NCBI GenBank assembly: GCA_022647565.1
Contig: JALCLA010000003.1
Coordinates: 558,001 to 622,000 of the forward strand
DNA length: 64,000 bases
Origin: Chiayiivirga sp.
Lineage (GTDB): Bacteria > Pseudomonadota > Gammaproteobacteria > Xanthomonadales > Xanthomonadaceae
Direction of reading: 5' to 3'
The notes under the pieces are model-generated. The model worked only from the letters and a program-made list of their open reading frames with translations, did not search any database and had not been told where the DNA came from. A program made the position numbers and the translations under genes. How positions within the stretch are numbered: the stretch's first letter is position 1; each line of letters begins with the position of its first letter. This document shows, piece after piece, positions 27,135 through 36,979 of the stretch.

Positions 27135-28793
27135 GGAGGCGGCGTGAAGTCCGCCAGTCGATACGTGGCTTCGGCGCGCACTTCGCCGTCCCAGCGGTCG
27201 AACGCGCGCACCTCGATCCGGTGTTCGCCAGCAGCAAGGTCTGTCGGCAACACGCCACGCCACAGGTGGGTGGAGGCGCGCGCCTCGACCGCGCGATCGA
27301 AAGCTGCGCAATGTCGGGGCCGCGTCGTCCTGCGCATTGAGCGTCAGCAGACCGGGATCGGCCCGCGCCGCGCGCGTCATCGGCTTCCACTCACCGGCAT
27401 CGACCCGAAACTCGACCCGGGTATCGTCCATGCCCATGAACACGTTGGCACTGACCGCAAAGCTCGGGTACGAACCGCGCCGCAGCACGCGCGGTGCATG
27501 CAGGCTCATGCGCGTGTCACCGGCATCGCGCGCCACGTACCAGCGCAGCCGGTACTGTTCGGCATCGAGGCTCAGGCGCGCGTAGCCATTGGGCGTGCCG
27601 TCGTTCATGCGCGCATCGGGTATGCCGGACGCATCCGGCAGGCCCGACCAGAAGCCGCCGCAACTCGCCCCCACGACGTACTCGTGCAGCGGCTCGGCTC
27701 CGTGCCAGCCGTCGACCGCCCGATGGAAATGGTGGCGCTGGGCGTGTGCGTGCGAACTCAGCAGCAACACGCGGCGGAACGGCTTGAGCAGGCCGAACAG
27801 ACGTTCGCGGTCGGCGCGGCGGAACGTCTCCTGGCCGGCATCCGCATCGTGGAAGGGGATGTGCGCGGCCACCACCAGCCATCGGTCGCGGGGCAAGCTT
27901 GCAAGGTAGTTCTCCAGGAACTCGAACTGATCGGCACGCAGACCCCCGACATATCCGGGCGCAGTGCCTGGTTGGTGGATCACGTCGTCGAGCAGCACGA
28001 AGCTGGCGAGGCGCTCTTCCCAGGCGAAGCTGTCGGGGCCGAACTGGGCGCGGTAACTCAGCAGGGAATCCTCGTCGCGCGTCGCGTCGAAATCGAGGTC
28101 GTGGTTGCCGGGCAGGTGCAGCCACGGCAAGCCGAGGCGGGCCGTGACACGCTTCACCTCGGGCAACAGGCTGAGGTCGTCGCTGGCAATGTCGCCGAGG
28201 CTCAGCCCCAGATCGGTGGGTACGGCCTGCGCGGCCTGCGCGGCCTGCGCGGCCTGCGCGGCCTGCAGGATCGGCTCGACGATGTCGCGCTCGAAGTAGC
28301 CCACATCGCGCACTGTCTTGGGTTGCGGATCGCCGAACAACAGCACGTCCAGCCGCTGGCTGGCCTCGCGTGCCACGAGCTGCACGGCAAAGTCGCCCGT
28401 CCCGATCGGCGATGGGCCGATCCCTCCGTAGCGCAGCACCGGCGAACCCTGCGGAAAGTGGTGCCGCCAGAATGCGGGCATGCCATCCTCGCCGCGCGCA
28501 AGATCGACTCCGGGCGGCTTGATCAGGAACACCGTGTCACCGCCACGCACGGCCAGTTCGTAGCGACCCTCGACATCGGTGAGCGCAATATCGCGGCCAT
28601 TCGAAACCTTCGCCTGCGCCAGACCCGATTCACCCTCGTCGCGCTGCCCGTTTGCGTTCGAATCAACGTAGACCACGCCACGCAACGACGTCTGCGCGTC
28701 TTGCGCCGCCACAACGGATCCGCCCGCCAAGGCCGAAAACAGCAGCGGCCCGAAGCAGACCAGGCACCACCCCCCGTGATGACGACGCGTCAT
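27131..28793 (-). CDS. Calcineurin-like phosphoesterase with flanking beta domains, one frameshift
   Basis: About 553 aa after repair. Signal peptide (residues 1-31, hydrophobic [17 protein letters not shown]), then an SdrD-B/CNA-like N-terminal domain ([17 protein letters not shown]), a metallophosphatase core with [37 protein letters not shown] and [12 protein letters not shown], and a C-terminal beta domain. Exported phosphohydrolase; substrate unknown. The frame is lost near 27305 by one extra base: the ending [15 protein letters not shown] to RLADFTPPP is in the next frame and stops at 27131. A short AAQ repeat (9-bp units) lies at about residues 178-190. Confidence 0.8.
28224..28266. 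repeat. Nine-bp tandem repeat inside the phosphoesterase gene
   Basis: GCGGCCTGC-type 9-bp units repeated almost five times without interruption, encoding [13 protein letters not shown] on the minus strand. The copy number is a multiple of three bases, so variation would keep the frame. Confidence 0.8.
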
Positions 28794-29305
28794 TCCCGCG
28801 CGTCGACCGGCAGCTCGAGTGCGATCGCCCGCAGCACCGCCGCATGTCCGGCATCGGTGGCGATATCCAGCTCTCCGCGGTGCAGGCTCGCCGCCACGCG
28901 CCTGCACGTGGCAAACGCGTCGGGCTGACGGTCGAACTTCTGCGTGAGCGCGCTCTGCGATTCGTCCTGCAATTCGCGCTTGCGCGACTCGTACCATTGC
29001 GCGGCAGCCTGCTCGCCGTCATGCACCGCGATCCGCGCCCGGACGAACTCCAGGTATCGATGCGCCGCGGCGAGCAGCGAGGCATTTCGCTGGTTCCACG
29101 CCTCGCGCTGCCTCGCCGTCAGGGCGGTTGCGTCGCCGCCATAGGCCGCACAACTGCGCACCAGTCCGTGGATGGCAAGATCAAGCCCGATGGCATAGCC
29201 GGCCGCGGCATCGCGCTCGGGACCGATGCGGTCATCGGGAAGCAGGGCCTGGGCGCACACGGTTCCTGCCAGCAACCACATCGCCATCGCCAACGCGCTA
29301 CGCAT
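28790..29305 (-). CDS. Exported hypothetical protein, 171 aa
   Basis: Small secreted or periplasmic protein with a signal peptide of about 18-20 residues ([20 protein letters not shown]) and a helical mature part rich in Ala, Arg and Gln. Two cysteines in the mature protein (VRSCAAYGG and FATCRRVA) could form a disulfide. I chose ATG 29305 since GGGAGAGG lies just upstream and it starts the signal peptide; an upstream start at 29332 is less likely. Stop overlaps the phosphoesterase ATG. I recognise no family. Transcribed with the phosphoesterase and GDPD, 63 bp after hisIE. Confidence 0.7.
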   Translation of the reverse strand: MRSALAMAMWLLAGTVCAQALLPDDRIGPERDAAAGYAIGLDLAIHGLVRSCAAYGGDATALTARQREAWNQRNASLLAAAHRYLEFVRARIAVHDGEQAAAQWYESRKRELQDESQSALTQKFDRQPDAFATCRRVAASLHRGELDIATDAGHAAVLRAIALELPVDARE

Positions 29306-29368
29306 GAGCCTCTCCCGTGCCAGACGACGCATCTTAGAGCCTGGACTTTGCTGTCGGACAGGGCCTGC

Positions 29369-30027
29369 TCAACCCGGCCGATGCCGACGCTCCAGCTCCG
29401 CCACCGCGTCATGCAATCCCAGGCCACGCGCGCGCAGCAGCACCGCGAGATGAAACAGCAGGTCCGCGGACTCCGCCACGAGGGCGGCATCATCCTGCGC
29501 CACCGCCGCCAGCGCGGTCTCGACGCCCTCCTCTCCCAGCTTCTGCGCGATGCGGCGCAGCCCGGATTCGAACAGCCCGGTGGTGTAGCTGCCGGGTGGT
29601 CGCTCGCGTTCGCGCTGCGCGACCAGAGCGTCGAGTTGCGCCAGGAAGGCATGCGCCGCGGGCACCTCGGCCCGCGCCGGTGCCTGCGGGAAGCAACTGT
29701 CGCGCCCGAGGTGACAGGTGGGACCGATCGGGCGCGCCTGCAGCAGCAAGGTGTCTGCGTCGCAATCGGCTTCCACGCCGACCAGTTCGAGCGTGTGGCC
29801 GCTGCTCTCGCCCTTGGTCCAGAGCCGTGCCTTGCTGCGGCTGTAGAAGGTCACGCGCTGCGTGCTCAGGGTCTGTTGCAGCGCCCTCGCGATTCATGTA
29901 GCCCAACATCAGCACACGCAGGGTGTCGGCATCCTGGACGATGGCGGGAACAAGGCCGCCGGATTTTTCCCAATCCAAGCCCTCGACCGGGGAAGCCGGC
30001 GTGGCGACGCACAGGGTCAGCCGCCAT
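29369..30027 (-). CDS. hisIE: Bifunctional phosphoribosyl-AMP cyclohydrolase/phosphoribosyl-ATP pyrophosphatase HisIE, two frameshifts
   Basis: Steps 2 and 3 of histidine synthesis. HisI part: [44 protein letters not shown] (metal ligands) and [12 protein letters not shown]; HisE part: [31 protein letters not shown] and [13 protein letters not shown]. Two extra bases break it: one in CCC (29884-29886, between MNRE and the shifted [14 protein letters not shown]) and one in GGGG (29989-29992). Removing both gives a continuous frame from ATG 30027, which overlaps the hisF stop. About 218 aa, normal for HisIE. Last gene of the his cluster. Confidence 0.82.
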
Positions 30028-30794
30028 TTCGCACCTCGATGCCTGCCGCGCCCAGCGCCTGTTTCAGTTCCGGAATCCGCAGCACGCCCGAATGGAAGGC
30101 GCTGGCGGCCAGCGCGGGCGTCAACGTCGGCCTGCTGGAACACGTCGACGAAATGCGCCACGGCGCCGGCACCGCCGGAAGCTACCAGCGGCACCTCGCA
30201 GCGCGCGCGTGCTGCCTGCAGTTGTTCCAGATCGTACCCGTCGCGCACGCCGTCCGAGCCCATGCAGTTCAGCACGATCTCGCCCGCGCCCTGCTGCTGG
30301 GCTTCCACGAGCCAGTCGAGGGTGCGGCGCGCCAGGGCGCGGGTGCGATCCGGATCGCCACTGTGGCTGCGTACCCGCCATTCGCCATCGGCGTCTCTCA
30401 GGCTGTCGATCCCCACCACCACGCATTGCTGTCCGAAGGCATCGGCCAACTCGGAGATCAGTTCCGGCCGCTCCAGCGCGGGCGTGTTGACCGACACCTT
30501 GTCGGCTCCCGCCCCCAGCACTGCGCGCGCATCCTCGACGCTGCGGATGCCGCCGGCCACGCAGAACGGGATATCGATCAGCCGCGCCACGCGCTCGACC
30601 CAGGCACACTCGACGCGGCGACCCTGCGGACTGGCCGCGATGTCGTAGAACACGAGTTCGTCCGCCCCTTCATCGCGGTAGCGCAGTGCCAGCTCGGCGA
30701 TGTCTCCCATGTCGATGTGATCGCGGAAGCGCACGCCTTTCACCACGCGCCCATCGCGCACATCCAGGCACGGAATGAGCCGGCGACTCAACAT
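30017..30794 (-). CDS. hisF: Imidazole glycerol phosphate synthase cyclase subunit HisF, one frameshift near the 3' end
   Basis: 258 aa after repair. (beta/alpha)8 barrel; uses ammonia from HisH to make IGP and AICAR from PRFAR. Catalytic Asp residues: [10 protein letters not shown] (Asp 11) and VVGIDSLRD (about Asp 130); phosphate sites VAGGIRS and VASGGAG. An extra base in the GGG at 30116-30118 throws the last 33 residues out of frame; the right ending is [12 protein letters not shown] through GIEVRNGG, stopping at 30017. As sequenced the frame reads on into hisI. Start ATG 30794 lies inside the hisA 3' end. Confidence 0.85.
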
Positions 30795-31523
30795 GCCAGG
30801 GCCTCCGGCAGGGTCAGGCGCGTGCTCCAGCAAGGCGCGACCGAGGATCACTCCGGCGCAACCCGTGACCTGCGCCGCACGCACGTCGGCCAGGTCGCGC
30901 ACGCCGCCCGACGCCTGAACCTGCACCCACGGCGCGATCTTGCGCAGGTGCCGATAGAGCGCGAGATTCGGGCCGCTCAACATGCCATCACGCGCGATGT
31001 CCGTGCACAGCAGGTGGCGCAGGCCGCTGTGCGCGTAGCACTGCAGCAACTCCTGCGGATCGCGACCGCTGTCCGCCGTCCAACCATGCACCGGTAGCTG
31101 CCAGCGTCCGTCCGCATCCTGGCGCGTGTCCAGTGCGAGCGTGATGCGCTCTCCGCCATGCCGCTCGATCCACGCCGCGACACGCTCGGGCTCGCGCACC
31201 GCGAGGCTGCCGACCACCACGCGCGTCGCACCCTGGTCGAGCAGCCGCAGGACATCGTCTTCGCTGCGCACCCCGCCGCCGGTCTGGATCTGCAAGCCGG
31301 TCGACTGCGCGATGCGCTGCAACAGCGCGCCCAAGCTGTAGCCACCACTGCGCGCGGCGTCCAGGTCGACGAGGTGCAACCAGCGAGCCCCGTTGCCGGC
31401 GTAGCGACCGGCCAACTCGAACGGGTCGGGCGCGTAGCCCGTCTCGCGTGCGTAGTCGCCCTGGCTCAGCCGCACCACGCGGCCGGCGCGCACATCGATG
31501 GCAGGGTAGATGGTGAAGTTCAT
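30788..31523 (-). CDS. hisA: ProFAR isomerase HisA, one frameshift near the 3' end
   Basis: 244 aa after repair. Barrel enzyme isomerising ProFAR to PRFAR; general acid/base Asp in YPAIDVRAG (Asp 9) and LALDTRQD (about Asp 130), phosphate-binding TGGGVRS and SGGVRD. One extra base near 30820 moves the ending: the correct one is [15 protein letters not shown] with a stop at 30788, overlapping hisF by 7 bp. Without repair hisA runs in frame into hisF and looks like a fusion protein; this is an artefact of the shift. ATG 31523 overlaps the hisH stop (ATGA). Confidence 0.87.
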
Positions 31524-32121
31524 GTCGCACCGACGCGCAGGAAATTGGCGAGCAGGCGCGCACCGACGGCACCGGAGCGTTCCGGGTGGAACTGCGCCCC
31601 GGCCACGTTGCCGCGCTCGACCACCGCAGCGAAAGGCTCACCGTGGGTGCAGGTTGCAACGCCATCCGCACCCGGCGAGGCGGCGTAGCTGTGCACGAAA
31701 TAGGCTTGCGCACCGGGCGCAATGCCATCGAGCAAGGGCGACTCGCGCACGGGCTGCAATGCGTTCCAGCCCATGTGCGGCACGCGCACGCCGGCACGCG
31801 CGCGCATCCGCCGAACCGTGCCGGGCAAGCGCGCCAGGCATTCCACGTTGCCCTCCTCTGAGCGCTCGAACAACAGCTGCATGCCAAGGCAGATACCGAG
31901 CAGGGGCTGGGTCCAGCGATCGCAAACGTTTCGACCTGACCCAGTTCATGCAGGCGGGTCATCGCCGGCGCCGCGGCACCGACACCGGGCAGGATCACGC
32001 GGTCGGCAGCGAGAATCTGCCCGGCATCGGAGGTCAATGTCGCCACGGCCCCCAGGCGCTCCAGCGCGTAGCGCACCGAACCGATGTTGGCACCGCCCGA
32101 GTCGACCAGCGCCACCTGCAT
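31520..32121 (-). CDS. hisH: Imidazole glycerol phosphate synthase glutaminase subunit HisH, one frameshift
   Basis: 200 aa after repair. Class I glutamine amidotransferase feeding ammonia to HisF. N-terminal [19 protein letters not shown] and ILPGVGAA are in the first frame; the nucleophile Cys ([18 protein letters not shown], about residue 80) and the His-Glu pair (QFHPERSG) are in the second. A single missing base near 31921 (in GCGATCGC) splits it; 602 nt is one short of a multiple of three. ATG 32121 overlaps the hisB stop. Confidence 0.85.
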
Positions 32122-33218
32122 CACAGCATTCCCTTGGTGCTTGGCAGTTCGCGGCCCTCGCGCCTGATCGCAAGACGCAGCGCGCGCGCCACCACCTTGA
32201 AGCAGGCCTCGACCTGATGGTGCGCGTTGCTGCCGCGCACGCACAGGTGCAGGTTGAGCCCGGCCGACTCGCACAATGAACGGAAGAAGTGCGGCACCAG
32301 TTCCGTGGCGAGGCCGCCGACTTCGGCGCGCGCGAAGGCACCGTCGAAGACGAAGTACGGACGTCCGGAAAAATCCAGCACCGCCGACGCCAGCGCCTCA
32401 TCCATCGGCAACGCGAAGGCAATGGGAACGGCATCATCGCCAAGCGCCTCGGAACCGTAGCGCGCGATGCCGCGCTTGTCGCCCGAGGCCTGCTTCATGG
32501 CCTGGCCCAGCGCCAAGGCACTGTCTTCACGGTGTGATGCTCGTCCACGTGCAGGTCGCCCGCAGACTGCAGGCGCAGCCGCGAAACCACCATGCTTCCC
32601 CAGTTGCTCCAGCATGTGATCGAAGAAGCCGAGGCCCGTTGCCACCTCGGGTTCGGCCACGCGATCCAGATCGACGTCGACGAGGATGCGGGTCTCCCCG
32701 GTGTTGCGTTCGACCCGGGCCGTGCGCGGGGCATTCGCCAGCTCGTGCGCAATGCCCTGCCAGGTGGCAAGACCAGGACCGAGCCTGAAGCCGCGGCAAC
32801 CCAGATTCTTCGCCAGTTGCAGGTCGGTCTCGCGATCACCGATCACGGCGCTGTGGGCAAGATCGATGCTGCGATCCCGCAGGTAGGGCAGCAGCATGCC
32901 GACGCCCGGCTTGCGCGTCGGCAGGTTCTGGTGCGGGAAACTTTCGTCGATCAGTTCTTCCAGGAAACGAATGCCCTGGGATTCGAGCAACTGGATCAGC
33001 AGGCGATGCGGCCCCACGAAGTCTTCGCGCGGGAAACTCGCCGTTCCCAGACCGTCCTGATTGCTCACCAGGACGAACTCGTATCCGGCGTCGCGCAACA
33101 CGATCAGGGCGGGAATCATGCCCTCGACAAAGCGCAGCTTGGCGTAGCTGTCGATCTGGAAATCGGCCGGCTCCTCGATCAAGGTGCCGTCGCGGTCGAT
33201 GAACAACAGCCTCCTCAT
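32121..33218 (-). CDS. hisB: Bifunctional histidinol-phosphatase/imidazoleglycerol-phosphate dehydratase HisB, with an internal compensated frameshift
   Basis: 365-aa two-domain enzyme (steps 6 and 8). N-terminal HAD phosphatase: [12 protein letters not shown] (DxDGT nucleophile), [22 protein letters not shown]-terminal dehydratase from about residue 178: [15 protein letters not shown], then [13 protein letters not shown] and [13 protein letters not shown] and [12 protein letters not shown]. The expected metal motif [12 protein letters not shown] is not in the open frame but in the neighbouring one: an extra base at 32579-32580 and a missing base near 32528 cancel out, leaving about 17 wrong residues ([17 protein letters not shown]). 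The gene therefore looks whole but is not. ATG 33218 overlaps the hisC stop. Confidence 0.9.
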   Translation of the reverse strand: MRRLLFIDRDGTLIEEPADFQIDSYAKLRFVEGMIPALIVLRDAGYEFVLVSNQDGLGTASFPREDFVGPHRLLIQLLESQGIRFLEELIDESFPHQNLPTRKPGVGMLLPYLRDRSIDLAHSAVIGDRETDLQLAKNLGCRGFRLGPGLATWQGIAHELANAPRTARVERNTGETRILVDVDLDRVAEPEVATGLGFFDHMLEQLGKHGGFAAAPAVCGRPARGRASHREDSALALGQAMKQASGDKRGIARYGSEALGDDAVPIAFALPMDEALASAVLDFSGRPYFVFDGAFARAEVGGLATELVPHFFRSLCESAGLNLHLCVRGSNAHHQVEACFKVVARALRLAIRREGRELPSTKGML

Positions 33219-34296
33219 GCGGCCACCATCCCGGGTCGCAAGGCCGCCAGCACGGCGTCATTCTCCGCCACCGTGCCGATGCTGATGCGCAAGGCATCGC
33301 CCAGGCGCGGGTCGGCGCGCATGTCGCGCACCACGACACCGGCGTTCAACAAGCGTTGCAGCGCCAACGCGGCGTCAACGAAGCGCACCAGCAGGTAGTT
33401 CCCCTGCGAAGCGTAGACACGCCGCACGCCCTCGATGTGCGGCAACTCCCGCTGCAGCCGCTCTCGCTCGGCGCGGATCGCTGCAACGCGCTCTGTGGTA
33501 CGAACCCGCGCCTCGGGCGCCAATGCGGCGAGCGCCAGCTGCACGCTCGGCGTGGGCAATGGGTACGGCGCCTGGCAGTTGCGCAGCAAGGCGATCAGCT
33601 CTGGCGCCGCAATCAGGCATCCGATCCGCGCGGCAGCGAGCGCGTGCGCCTTCGACAAGGTGCGCAGCACCGCAAGATTGGCCTGGCTGGACACGTCGCT
33701 GGCCACGGACTCGACGTCCGAGTATTCGACGTAGGCTTCGTCCACCACGAGCAGGGCGCGCCCCTGCAGGCGTCGCGCCAGCGCCAGGATCGCGCGCGCG
33801 GCAAGGCAGCCCCGGTGGGATTCGCGGGTGAGCACAGGAAGACGAGCTTGACCGCCTGCTCCAGCGCGGCAGCGGCGATCGCATCGAGATCGCAGACCAG
33901 TCCATCGCTTCTGTCGCGCAGCGCCACCTCGACCAGCGCCGCACCCTGCAAGCGCGCGCACACGGCATACATGCCGAACACCGGCGGCGCGATCAGCACG
34001 CGGTCCACGCCCGGGCGACAGAAGGCGCGCACCAGAAGGTCGATGGCCTCGTCGCTGCCGCGACCGATCAGCAGTTGCTCCGGACGCACGCCATACAAGG
34101 CTGCGAGCGCCGCCCGCAGCGCGCCCGGCTGGGGTTCCGGATAGCGATGAACGCCTTCGCCGTTGGCATCAGCCGCATTGCGCCACGGGCTTTCGTTCGC
34201 ATTGAGCCAAATCGAACCCGAGTTGCTTGTTCTTCGCGCCGAGCTGTAGCCGGCGAAATCGCGCAAGTCATCGCGCACCAGACCGAGCAGGTTCAT
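33215..34296 (-). CDS. hisC: Histidinol-phosphate aminotransferase HisC, one frameshift
   Basis: 360 aa after repair. PLP enzyme of fold type I (step 7). N-terminal frame: [39 protein letters not shown] (PLP Asn). C-terminal frame: [13 protein letters not shown] (Asp contacting PLP), [16 protein letters not shown] (Schiff-base Lys) and RISIGT. The frames meet at the CGCGCGCGCG run 33791-33800, where one base is missing (or two are extra). ATG 34296 overlaps the hisD stop. Confidence 0.86.
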
Positions 34297-35603
34297 GCGG
34301 CCTCCCCTGCAAGCCTGGCCAGACGCGTCGTCACCGCGCGCTCATGTGCCACCAGTTGTTCGGCTCGCGCCAGCTCCATCGCCTCGGGACCGATGCGGCG
34401 CAAGCCGGCCGGAGTCACTTCCTGCACGGTGATCTGCTTGAGGAAGCTGGCCACCGATACGCCGCTGTGCGCCCGTGCATGGCCATAGGTGGGCAGCACG
34501 TGATTGGTTCCGCTGCAGTAGTCGCCCAGTGCCTCGGGCGCATGGTCACCAAGGAAGATCGATCCGGCACTCTCGACCCGATCCAGCCACGCCCGCGGCT
34601 CGCGCAATGCCAGGATCAGATGCTCGGGCGCGTAGCGATTCGAGATGGCGATGGCCTCACCGATGTCCGCGCACCGGATCAGGCGTGCGTGTGCCAGGGC
34701 CGCGTCCACGATCGCGCGCCGCGGAAGTCGCGCCGCCTGGACACTCACTTCGTTCGCCACCGCAGCAAGCAAGGCGGCGGAGTCGCTCAGCAGGATGACT
34801 TGCGAATCCGCCCCATGCTCGGCCTGCGACAGCAGATCGGCCGCGACGAATGCGGCATCCGCACCGGCATCGGCGATCACCAGCACTTCCGACGGCCCGG
34901 CGGGCAGGTCGATCGCGGCTCCTTCCACATCCTGCGCGACCTGCTGCTTGGCTTCGGTAACCCAGGCATTGCCCGGCCCGAACAGCTTGTCGCACTTGGG
35001 CACGCTGGCACTGCCGTAGGCCATGGCGGCCACGGCCTGCGCTCCGCCGAGCTTGAACACGCGCGTGATTCCGCAGCGACGTGCAACTCCGAGCACCGCC
35101 GGATCGACCCGCCCATCGGCACGCGGCGGCGTGCACAACACGATATCCCTGCAACCAGCGAGGCGCGCCGGCACGCCCAGCATCATCGCTGTGGATGGCA
35201 GCGGCGCAGAGCCGGCCGGTACGTACAAGCCGACCCGAGTAATCGGCCGCAGCACGCGTTCGCAACGCACGCCGCTGGCCGTCTCCACGGCATACGCGAT
35301 GGGAATCCCCGCGCGGTGAAAGGCCTCGATGCGCAGGATCGCGGCGTCCAGTGCCGCGCGCAGTTCGGGAGCCAGCCCGGCCTCGGCCTGATCGAATTCG
35401 GCTGACTGCACTTCCAGGTCCGCGAGTTCGCAGCCGTCGTAACGCCTCGTCAGTTCGCGCAGGGCGGCATCGCCCTCGACCCGCACCTGCGCGATCAGGC
35501 GCGCGACCGCCTCGCGCAAACCGGACTGCACCGGCACCACGGGTCGCTGCAGGGCGGCGACCCGCTCCGAGCCGGACAACAAACTCCAATCGAGCACGCG
35601 CAT
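34293..35603 (-). CDS. hisD: Histidinol dehydrogenase HisD
   Basis: 436-aa zinc- and NAD-dependent enzyme oxidising histidinol to histidine (last steps). Intact. Markers: [56 protein letters not shown] (zinc His), SNRYAPEHL (catalytic Glu-His) and [11 protein letters not shown] 35603 is taken as the start; GTG 35612, which overlaps the hisG stop as GTGA, is an alternative adding three residues. Coupled to hisC by a 4-bp overlap. Confidence 0.95.
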   Translation of the reverse strand: MRVLDWSLLSGSERVAALQRPVVPVQSGLREAVARLIAQVRVEGDAALRELTRRYDGCELADLEVQSAEFDQAEAGLAPELRAALDAAILRIEAFHRAGIPIAYAVETASGVRCERVLRPITRVGLYVPAGSAPLPSTAMMLGVPARLAGCRDIVLCTPPRADGRVDPAVLGVARRCGITRVFKLGGAQAVAAMAYGSASVPKCDKLFGPGNAWVTEAKQQVAQDVEGAAIDLPAGPSEVLVIADAGADAAFVAADLLSQAEHGADSQVILLSDSAALLAAVANEVSVQAARLPRRAIVDAALAHARLIRCADIGEAIAISNRYAPEHLILALREPRAWLDRVESAGSIFLGDHAPEALGDYCSGTNHVLPTYGHARAHSGVSVASFLKQITVQEVTPAGLRRIGPEAMELARAEQLVAHERAVTTRLARLAGEAA

Positions 35604-35608
35604 CGCGT

Positions 35609-36508
35609 TCACGCCAGCATCTGCTCGACCGGCAACACCAGCATGGAGCGCGCCCCGGCGCGCTTCATGTCTTCCAGGTGTTGCCAGGTGATCGTGCCCT
35701 GGCACACGGCCTGCAAGGCTACGGCGTCCCGATTGCCATCCAGCGCCAGCACGCTGGGCGCATCCGCCCCGGGCAGCAGGCGCAGCACCGCGTCCAGCGC
35801 ACTGCGGTCCACATGCAGCAGCACCAGCTTGCTGTCGCGCACCTGCAGCACGCCATCGAGGCGCCGCAACAACATCGAGGCCAGGTCGGCGCGCTCATCC
35901 GCGAAGGGTGTCACCGGTGCTGCCAGCACGGCTTCGCTCTCCAGCACGGTGACCACTTCGCGCAACTGGTTGGCCGCGAGCGTGGCTCCGCTCGAGACCA
36001 GATCGCAGACGGCCTCGGCCTTGCCCAGGCGTGGCGCGATCTCGACCGAGCCGGACAAGGTCACCACCTGCGCCTCGACACCTTCGCGCTGCAGCCAGTC
36101 TGCGAGCAGGGCCGGATACGAGGTGGCGATGCGCAGGCCTTGCAAGCTGGCCGGTCCGTGCCACTCCAGTTCCTGCGGCATCGCGATCGCGAGGCGGCAG
36201 CGACCGAATCCGAGCGAGCGCAGCGCACGGAAGGCCGGCGGCAGACCGAGGCGTTCGCGCTCCAGGCGTTGCTCCTCCAGCACGTTGCGCCCGACCAGGC
36301 CCAGGTCGCAGGTACCTTCGGCAATGAGTCCCGGGATGTCGTCGTCGCGCACCAGCAGCAGGTCGACGGGCTGCGACTCGCCGTAGCAGAACAGGCGGTC
36401 GCGGCTTTCGCGGAAGCCTAGGCCGGAACGCGTCAGCAGGTCACGTCCCGGTTCGGAGAGCCGGCCATTCTTCTGAGTGGCAATGCGGAGGCGGTCGCGG
36501 GGTTTCAT
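35609..36508 (-). CDS. hisG: ATP phosphoribosyltransferase HisG, long form
   Basis: 299 aa, the long HisG form with C-terminal ACT-like regulatory domain, so probably independent of HisZ and directly inhibited by histidine. It joins ATP and PRPP, the first committed step. N-terminal [40 protein letters not shown], and the PRPP loop [14 protein letters not shown] (about residues 168-181); C-terminal domain from about residue 225. Intact. First enzyme gene of the operon, 55 bp after the TrpR-like regulator. Confidence 0.95.
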   Translation of the reverse strand: MKPRDRLRIATQKNGRLSEPGRDLLTRSGLGFRESRDRLFCYGESQPVDLLLVRDDDIPGLIAEGTCDLGLVGRNVLEEQRLERERLGLPPAFRALRSLGFGRCRLAIAMPQELEWHGPASLQGLRIATSYPALLADWLQREGVEAQVVTLSGSVEIAPRLGKAEAVCDLVSSGATLAANQLREVVTVLESEAVLAAPVTPFADERADLASMLLRRLDGVLQVRDSKLVLLHVDRSALDAVLRLLPGADAPSVLALDGNRDAVALQAVCQGTITWQHLEDMKRAGARSMLVLPVEQMLA

Positions 36509-36563
36509 GGTCTGGGATCACAGGCAGCGAAGGGGGCACGGGTTGCGTGTAGAGCGGCGAGCG

Positions 36564-36902
36564 TCAATGCGACGCAAGCGGCCCTTCTTCGGCGTTGACC
36601 AGCCCGAGTCGGCGCGCTGCCAGCCGATATCCGCCCTCGCCCTGCCCCAGGCATCGCGCCACGCGCCCGATCGTGGTGACGCTGACGGCGGTGTGATCGT
36701 GGATTTCGCGGTAAGGCTGCCCTTGCAACAACAAGGGCACCACGCGCCAGCGATCCGAAAGCGCCTCCAGTTCGGCGGGCGTGCACAGGTCGGTCAACAA
36801 GGCACGCATGTCGGCGCGGCGGTCGAGGCTGAGCAAGACCTCGCACAGCGCGTCCAGCGGATCGAGGGGCGCGATATCGGGCTGGAGGTGGCGGCGCTTC
36901 AT
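36564..36902 (-). CDS. TrpR-like (YerC/YecD) transcriptional regulator of the his operon
   Basis: 112-aa all-helical protein of the TrpR/YerC-YecD family. The helix-turn-helix lies in LEALSDRWRVVPLLLQGQ to HDHTAVSVTTIGRVARCLGQGEGGY; the last stretch (VSVTTIGRVARCL, about residues 77-89) is the recognition helix. Members are often found next to his genes. The leading position here and a dyad just upstream of its start suggest it represses the operon and itself; the ligand is not known. ATG 36902 has no ribosome site, and a promoter-like pair sits right before it. Confidence 0.88.
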   Translation of the reverse strand: MKRRHLQPDIAPLDPLDALCEVLLSLDRRADMRALLTDLCTPAELEALSDRWRVVPLLLQGQPYREIHDHTAVSVTTIGRVARCLGQGEGGYRLAARRLGLVNAEEGPLASH

Positions 36903-36908
36903 TGGGCT

Positions 36909-36938
36909 AATGTAATAGCGCGTTAATACATTGGTCAA
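36909..36938 (-). promoter_or_regulatory. Candidate his-operon promoter with embedded operator dyad
   Basis: On the minus strand TTGACC (36938-36933), a 17-bp spacer and TTACAT (36915-36910) resemble -35 and -10 boxes; the -10 ends 7 nt before the regulator ATG, implying a leaderless mRNA. A 24-bp dyad at 36909-36932 (arms AATGTAATAGCG and its near complement, 10 of 12 pairs) fills the spacer and -10, well placed for repression by the TrpR-like protein. Confidence 0.5.
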
Positions 36939-36967
36939 CCCTTCGATCCAGGCGCCCTTTGACACCG

Positions 36968-36979
36968 CCTTGATCAAGG
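36968..36979. promoter_or_regulatory. Perfect 12-bp palindrome in the divergent his/GGDEF promoter region
   Basis: CCTTGATCAAGG is fully self-complementary and lies inside a looser inverted repeat (TTGACACCGC on the left, GCGGTCAA on the right, about 36957-36992). It sits midway between the two divergent genes. No particular regulator can be named. Confidence 0.4.

Noticed and set aside
29490..31523. A 677-codon open frame that would be a HisA-HisF-HisI fusion
   Set aside because: The HisA and HisF ends are recovered in other frames at canonical positions; this is explained by single-base insertions at about 30820 and 30117.
33791..33800. CGCGCGCGCG run as a Z-DNA or regulatory element
   Set aside because: It lies inside hisC exactly where the frame is lost, so miscounted repeat units are the simpler reading.
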